Positions 62,397 to 64,000 of a stretch of 64,000 nucleotides of DNA are shown here, in pieces. Each line of letters opens with the position of its first letter. The first letter of the stretch is position 1. The position numbers and the translations under genes are program-made. The notes under the pieces were generated by a model, which worked only from the letters and a program-made list of their open reading frames with translations, did no database searches and had not been told where the DNA came from. This DNA comes from Cellulomonas cellasea (lineage in GTDB: Bacteria > Actinomycetota > Actinomycetes > Actinomycetales > Cellulomonadaceae). The stretch spans positions 62,001 through 126,000 of the forward strand of contig NZ_JAUDBQ010000003.1 in NCBI RefSeq assembly GCF_030372105.1, read 5' to 3'.

Positions 62397-62984
62397 TCAC
62401 CGGAGCAGCGGGGCCCGCCGCACGAGTCGCAGCGCCGCCCAGCGCCGACCGAGCCCCCAGGTGTCGCCCGCCAGCAGCAGCGCGCACACGACCAGCACGA
62501 GCGTGTACACCAGGTGCTGGTCGACCACCGGGTTCATCGACCCGTCCTGCGGCGGCCACTGGGCGACCCACAACGTCATCATCAGCAGCGAGCCCGCGCA
62601 GGCGGCCAACCGCAGCCCGATGCCCAGCACCACGGCGGCGCCGACGCCCAGCATGCCCAGCATGAAGAGCCAGTCGGTGGCCGGGCTGGCCATCGCGGCG
62701 AAGATCTCCTTCGCCGGGCCCACGGCGCCGTTCTGCAGGTAGCCCTGGCTGGGCTCCCCGCCGTCGAGCCAGGAGGGCGCGACGGAGCCGTCCGGGCGGG
62801 GCGCCCCTGTGCTGTGCCGCAGGCCGAACGTCTTGTCGAGGAAGGCCCACAGGAACACGAACCCGGTGGCGATGCGCAGGACGGCGAGCGCACGGCGCCC
62901 CGCTGCGGTGGTGACGACCTCGTGCTGGGCGCGTTCGGTGCTTGGCGCCTCGGTGGACGGGTGGACGACTCGGGTGCTGGCCAT
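62397..62984 (-). CDS. DoxX-family membrane protein
   Basis: This 195-residue protein has four membrane helices (RIATGFVFLWAFLDKTFGL; WLFMLGMLGVGAAVVLGIGLRLA; AGSLLMMTLWVA; YTLVLVVCALLLAGDTWG). There is an Asn/Gly-rich extracytoplasmic loop between the first two. DoxX-family proteins are linked to thiosulfate:quinone chemistry or membrane redox complexes in some bacteria; no such role can be shown here. The ATG at 62984 begins a non-conserved 25-residue N-terminus. Confidence 0.85.
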   Translation of the reverse strand: MASTRVVHPSTEAPSTERAQHEVVTTAAGRRALAVLRIATGFVFLWAFLDKTFGLRHSTGAPRPDGSVAPSWLDGGEPSQGYLQNGAVGPAKEIFAAMASPATDWLFMLGMLGVGAAVVLGIGLRLAACAGSLLMMTLWVAQWPPQDGSMNPVVDQHLVYTLVLVVCALLLAGDTWGLGRRWAALRLVRRAPLLR

Positions 62985-63184
62985 GGTGGCTTCTCCGTGG
63001 TTGACGACGCGACGCTGCGTGGTGCCGGAACGCCGCCACGATGCCGGGCCGTTTCCCCGGGCCACAACCACGTCATGCCGGACGGACGTCCGTGCGCTGA
63101 GGTCCTGGAGGCCCGCGGTGCGCCCGTGCCGGCCTCGTCACGGGGCCCGCCGGTAGTCGGTCACGCGCTGGCCGACGGGCGGCG

Positions 63185-63652
63185 TCAGACGCCGTTGACG
63201 AGGGCGGCGCGGAGCCGCTCGAGCAGTTCGGCCTGGCCCGCCACGACCGCGAGCGCGGCCTCGTCGAGTGTGAGCCAGCGGGCGCGGTCGAGCTCGGGGA
63301 AGTGCTGGCGGCGTCCGGAGCGTGGAGGCCATTCGAGTTCGAAGGTGTTGCTGGTGATGGTGCTGACGTCCAGGTCAGCGCGCCGGGCCCAGGCGGTGAC
63401 GGTTTTGCCGCCGCGTTGGCGCACCGTGCCGAGGTAGAGCTCGGGGCCGGGCGGGGGCGGGGTCCCGATCTCCTCGGTGAACTCACGGATGGCGGCGGCG
63501 TGCGGGTCTTCGTCGGGCGTGTGCTCGCCTTTGGGAATCGTCCAGGCCCGTGCGTCCTTGGCAGCCCAGTAGGGGCCGCCCATGTGCCCGAGGAGGACCT
63601 CGACGCCGGGCGGCGTTCCCCGGTAGAGGAGCAACGCGGCACTGGTCGTCAT
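63185..63652 (-). CDS. NUDIX hydrolase
   Basis: This 155-residue protein has the Nudix box GEHTPDEDPHAAAIREFTEEIG (residues ~46-66, slightly non-canonical at the start). It is preceded by AALLLYRGTPPGVEVLLGHMGGPYW and AWTIPKGE, and followed by FELEWPPRSGRRQHFPELDRARWL. This outline fits Ap4A- or dNTP-type NUDIX proteins. The ATG at 63652 is preferred over a GTG 9 nt upstream. It is separated from the DoxX gene by 200 nt with no supported reading frame. Confidence 0.87.
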   Translation of the reverse strand: MTTSAALLLYRGTPPGVEVLLGHMGGPYWAAKDARAWTIPKGEHTPDEDPHAAAIREFTEEIGTPPPPGPELYLGTVRQRGGKTVTAWARRADLDVSTITSNTFELEWPPRSGRRQHFPELDRARWLTLDEAALAVVAGQAELLERLRAALVNGV

Positions 63653-63703
63653 GTGTCCCACTCTCTGGACTGTCTCATCTGGTGGCCACCGCGGAAGGTG
63701 TCG

Positions 63704-64000
63704 TCAGCGTTCGACGACGAGCGCCGGGCGCCGCGGGTCGTCGACGCGCACGACGATGTCGGCGGTCTCCTCGGGCTGGGCCTCGGCGCTGTAGCGCTCG
63801 TAAGCGGGGAGCGTCCATGCCTCGTGGGGCGGCGTGCGGCGGGCCCGGGAGTCGGGCCGGAGCGCGAGGTGGACCGTGAGGTCGAAGTCGAGCCATCGGC
63901 CGAGCAGCAGCGCCCCGTCGAGGATGAGGACCGCGTTGTCGGGGGCGTGCTGGTAGGCGGCGCGGGTGGCGCGGTCACGCTCGGGGTCCCAGAGGGTGGG
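63704..64000 (-). CDS. Uridine kinase-like P-loop protein, truncated at window edge
   Basis: The last 98 residues are visible; the N-terminus with the P-loop lies beyond the right edge. The segment VLILDGALLLGRWLDFDLTVHLAL matches the uridine kinase/nucleoside-phosphate-kinase core, and ARRTPPHEAWTLPAYERYSAEAQP is a typical lid/substrate block. The gene reads toward the NUDIX gene and ends 51 nt before its start. Assignment to substrate is provisional. Confidence 0.7.
   Translation of the reverse strand, partial: PTLWDPERDRATRAAYQHAPDNAVLILDGALLLGRWLDFDLTVHLALRPDSRARRTPPHEAWTLPAYERYSAEAQPEETADIVVRVDDPRRPALVVER

Noticed and set aside
1-64000. CRISPR array, insertion sequence, rRNA operon or prophage
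   Set aside because: No regularly spaced repeats, transposase motifs, rRNA segments or phage structural genes were seen in the window.

Overview
The window is very GC-rich bacterial chromosome with short intergenic gaps, frequent ATGA/GTGA stop-start overlaps, many GTG starts and a few TTG starts. The gene content points to a mycolate-free or mycolate-poor actinobacterium, most likely Micrococcales (Cellulomonas/Promicromonosporaceae-like): a phosphatidylinositol mannoside cluster, an SsgA-like regulator, an F420-type flavin-split-barrel protein, an actinobacterial LexA box and DUF6167/DUF948 proteins. From memory, gene order from aroE to thrS largely follows the Mycobacterium tuberculosis Rv2552c-Rv2614c region, so about 1.3-45 kb is a conserved core backbone rather than an island.

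Layout. 1-7.5 kb (minus): a truncated type IV pilus/type II secretion ATPase, then alaS-ruvX-mltG-aroE and two small membrane-anchored proteins. 7.6-15.4 kb: rpsD, rarA, a divergent MMPL exporter with a 5'-3' exonuclease, and aspS. 15.4-19.2 kb: an MFS exporter coupled to an unknown protein, a flavin-binding PPOX-fold protein, and a degenerate tyrosine-recombinase homologue with a structured inverted repeat upstream. 19.4-28.6 kb: a radical SAM gene with an SOS promoter, hisS, a metallo-hydrolase, a cyclophilin with a DUF349 protein, relA and apt. 28.6-36 kb: secF-secD-yajC, ruvB-ruvA-ruvC, yebC, pdxT. 36-45 kb: aminotransferase, NUDIX, pdxS, then the PIM cluster (unknown membrane protein, pimA, patA, pgsA), a HIT protein and thrS.

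From 45 kb to the end the content is more accessory. There are two parallel modules of an MmyB-type HTH regulator beside an NAD(P)H oxidoreductase, a tRNA-Val(CAC), an SsgA-like protein, pabC-pabB, and a Gly-Cys-Val tRNA trio that recurs 5 kb later. Between the two tRNA trios lie ilvD, a DsbA/FrnE-type oxidoreductase with a coupled 50-residue cysteine-containing protein, a flavodoxin and a small lipoprotein. An ABC exporter divergent from a NarL-type two-component system follows, then a DUF2071 protein, a DoxX protein, a NUDIX hydrolase and a truncated uridine-kinase-like gene.

The window is dominated by housekeeping functions: four aminoacyl-tRNA synthetases, Holliday-junction processing, protein export, stringent response, PLP and folate precursors, and membrane lipid glycosylation. 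I found no phage, CRISPR array or insertion sequence. The most unusual items are the SOS promoter at 20.47 kb, the recombinase relic with its inverted repeat, the twin regulator/reductase modules sharing a candidate operator, the duplicated tRNA trio, and the small coupled cysteine protein.
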